From NCBI GenBank assembly GCA_031272715.1, contig JAISTH010000073.1, positions 1-64,000 of the forward strand: DNA of 64,000 nucleotides, in the 5' to 3' direction. The position numbers and the translations under genes were made by a program. Shown piece after piece: positions 63,013 through 64,000 of the stretch; the first letter of the stretch is position 1, and each line of letters opens with the position of its first letter. This stretch comes from Desulfovibrio sp. (GTDB lineage: Bacteria; Desulfobacterota; Desulfovibrionia; Desulfovibrionales; Desulfovibrionaceae). The notes beneath the pieces were generated by a model, which saw only the letters and a list, made by a program, of their open reading frames with translations, ran no database searches and was not told the DNA's origin.

Positions 63013-64000
63013 ATGGCGGCCAACCACACGAAAATAGGCGAAGCCTTCGACATCCTGCTGCAGGCGGTGGTGCCGTACATCGGCATCGAGCTTGAAGCCG
63101 CCTACGGGCAGGCCTGGTGGACCAAGGGCGTCCTTGCCGCGCTCACGGACGGGGAGAAACGCAATCTCAAGACATCGGGCGGCAGGGAGGAGCTTGAAGC
63201 CTCCCTCGACGTGCAGCGTTGCCTGCGGGTTCTCGACGAACAGTGGCACGACGTCTTCCGCAGGAAGCTTTCCGGCGAACACCGCGCCTGGATCAAGGAA
63301 CTGCTGGTCCTGCGCAACAAGGTCGCGCACAGGGGCACCGAGGACATCAGCGAGGAGGACACCCTGCGTGGTCTCGACACGATGTCCAGGTTCTGCGAGC
63401 AACTCGACCCGGCGCGGACGGAGATGCTGCGGCGCGAGTACCGGAAGCTGCGCTACGGGACGGAGGACGGTTCCACCACCGTGACGTCGGCCGCGAAGCC
63501 GACGCCCCCCGCCAGGGAGAGGGACGGCGTGCTGTCCGCCAGTCCCGACGCCGGTCTCCCCGGCTGGCGGCAGATCATGGAGCCGCATCCCGACGTCGCG
63601 CAGGGCAGGTACCGGAACGCCGAGTTCGCGGCCGACCTCGCCCAGGTGGCAAGGGGCGAGGGGACGATGGAGTACCGGGATCCCGTCGAGTTCTTCGCCC
63701 GCACATACGTGACGGAGGGCCTGAAAGGACTGCTCGTCCAGGCCGTGAGACGCGTGGCTGGCAACGCCGGGGAACCCGTCATCCAGTTGAAGACGGCGTT
63801 CGGCGGCGGCAAGACGCACAGCCTCCTGGCGCTGTATCACCTGATGCGCAGCGGCATCGGCGTGGAACGGCTGGCCGGCATGCGGGACGTCCTCGACGCG
63901 GCGGGCGTCACGGGGCTGCCCAAGGTCCGCGTGGCGGTGATCGTCGGCACCGCCCTGGATCCGTACAAGGGACGCCGCCCGCCGCAGTTGCCCGGCGTGA
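63013..64000 (+). CDS. DUF499 ATPase with N-terminal Swt1-like HEPN domain (cut by window end)
   Basis: The first 329 residues are present. Residues about 5-115 resemble a Swt1-like HEPN domain with the RxxxxH pair in LRNKVAHRG near residue 110, a possible RNase site. From about 180 is a P-loop ATPase: YVTEGLKGLLVQAVRRVAG, QLKTAFGGGKTHSLLALYHL (Walker A), and VAVIVGTALDP. DUF499 proteins occur beside DUF1156 methylases in phage-defence islands. The reading frame is open at the last base. It starts 12 bases after the methyltransferase. Confidence 0.88.
   Translation, partial: MAANHTKIGEAFDILLQAVVPYIGIELEAAYGQAWWTKGVLAALTDGEKRNLKTSGGREELEASLDVQRCLRVLDEQWHDVFRRKLSGEHRAWIKELLVLRNKVAHRGTEDISEEDTLRGLDTMSRFCEQLDPARTEMLRREYRKLRYGTEDGSTTVTSAAKPTPPARERDGVLSASPDAGLPGWRQIMEPHPDVAQGRYRNAEFAADLAQVARGEGTMEYRDPVEFFARTYVTEGLKGLLVQAVRRVAGNAGEPVIQLKTAFGGGKTHSLLALYHLMRSGIGVERLAGMRDVLDAAGVTGLPKVRVAVIVGTALDPYKGRRPPQLPGV

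Overview
The window looks like a chromosome segment of a sulfate-reducer-type deltaproteobacterium, most probably Desulfovibrionaceae. The reasons are a GC-rich core, an NfnAB transhydrogenase pair, a phenylacetate-CoA ligase, cobalamin genes with a fused CbiET, and flagellar-type small proteins. The lineage is inferred from gene content only; no rRNA gene is present.

Layout. 1-20.5 kb is core. The rpmH-rnpA-yidD-yidC-khpB-mnmE cluster runs leftward, preceded by an exported Pro/Lys-rich protein. A large MscS-type channel, a cupin protein, a purA-holB block and an orphan PII protein (followed by six 19-bp tandem repeats) run rightward. A leftward cobalamin block (a DapF-like epimerase, cbiD, cbiET, cobM) follows. 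20-28.7 kb holds envelope and flagellum-associated genes: an OmpA/VWA protein, a lipoprotein, shikimate kinase, thiE, a FliT-like chaperone, a family 9 glycosyltransferase, a murein-hydrolase-like protein and two TraT-like lipoproteins. 29.1-31.8 kb is an acquired and decaying stretch: an AAA/PD-(D/E)XK gene and the remains of argB. 31.8-43.5 kb is core again (topA, xdhC-like, D-Ala-D-Ala carboxypeptidase, serS, a lipoprotein/TPR trio, gpmI, rsfS, paaK).

At 43.8-44.05 kb lie tRNA-Cys, tRNA-Gly(GCC) and tRNA-Gly(UCC). Directly after the last one the sequence turns strongly AT-rich until about 48.5 kb. That island carries an exported protein and a three-gene operon (DUF262, DUF3696-type ATPase, unknown partner), each gene broken by one lesion. 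48.5-55.2 kb returns to housekeeping genes (DedA, a two-domain ABC ATPase, PHP phosphatase, nfnBA, guanine deaminase).

A tRNA-Ser(UGA) at 55.2 kb marks the start of a second island running to the window end: an XRE regulator, a SNF2-type helicase with a C-terminal DUF3883-like nuclease fold, a DUF1156 DNA methyltransferase, and a DUF499 ATPase with an N-terminal HEPN-like domain, cut by the window edge. This is the best candidate for an incompletely described phage-defence system. Its methyltransferase gene is a mosaic with a GC-rich front and an AT-rich back.

Other points of note: rpmH lies wholly inside a longer rnpA frame, as known in Thermus; argB survives only as fragments in shifted frames; and the yidC/khpB junction has a composition unlike its flanks.
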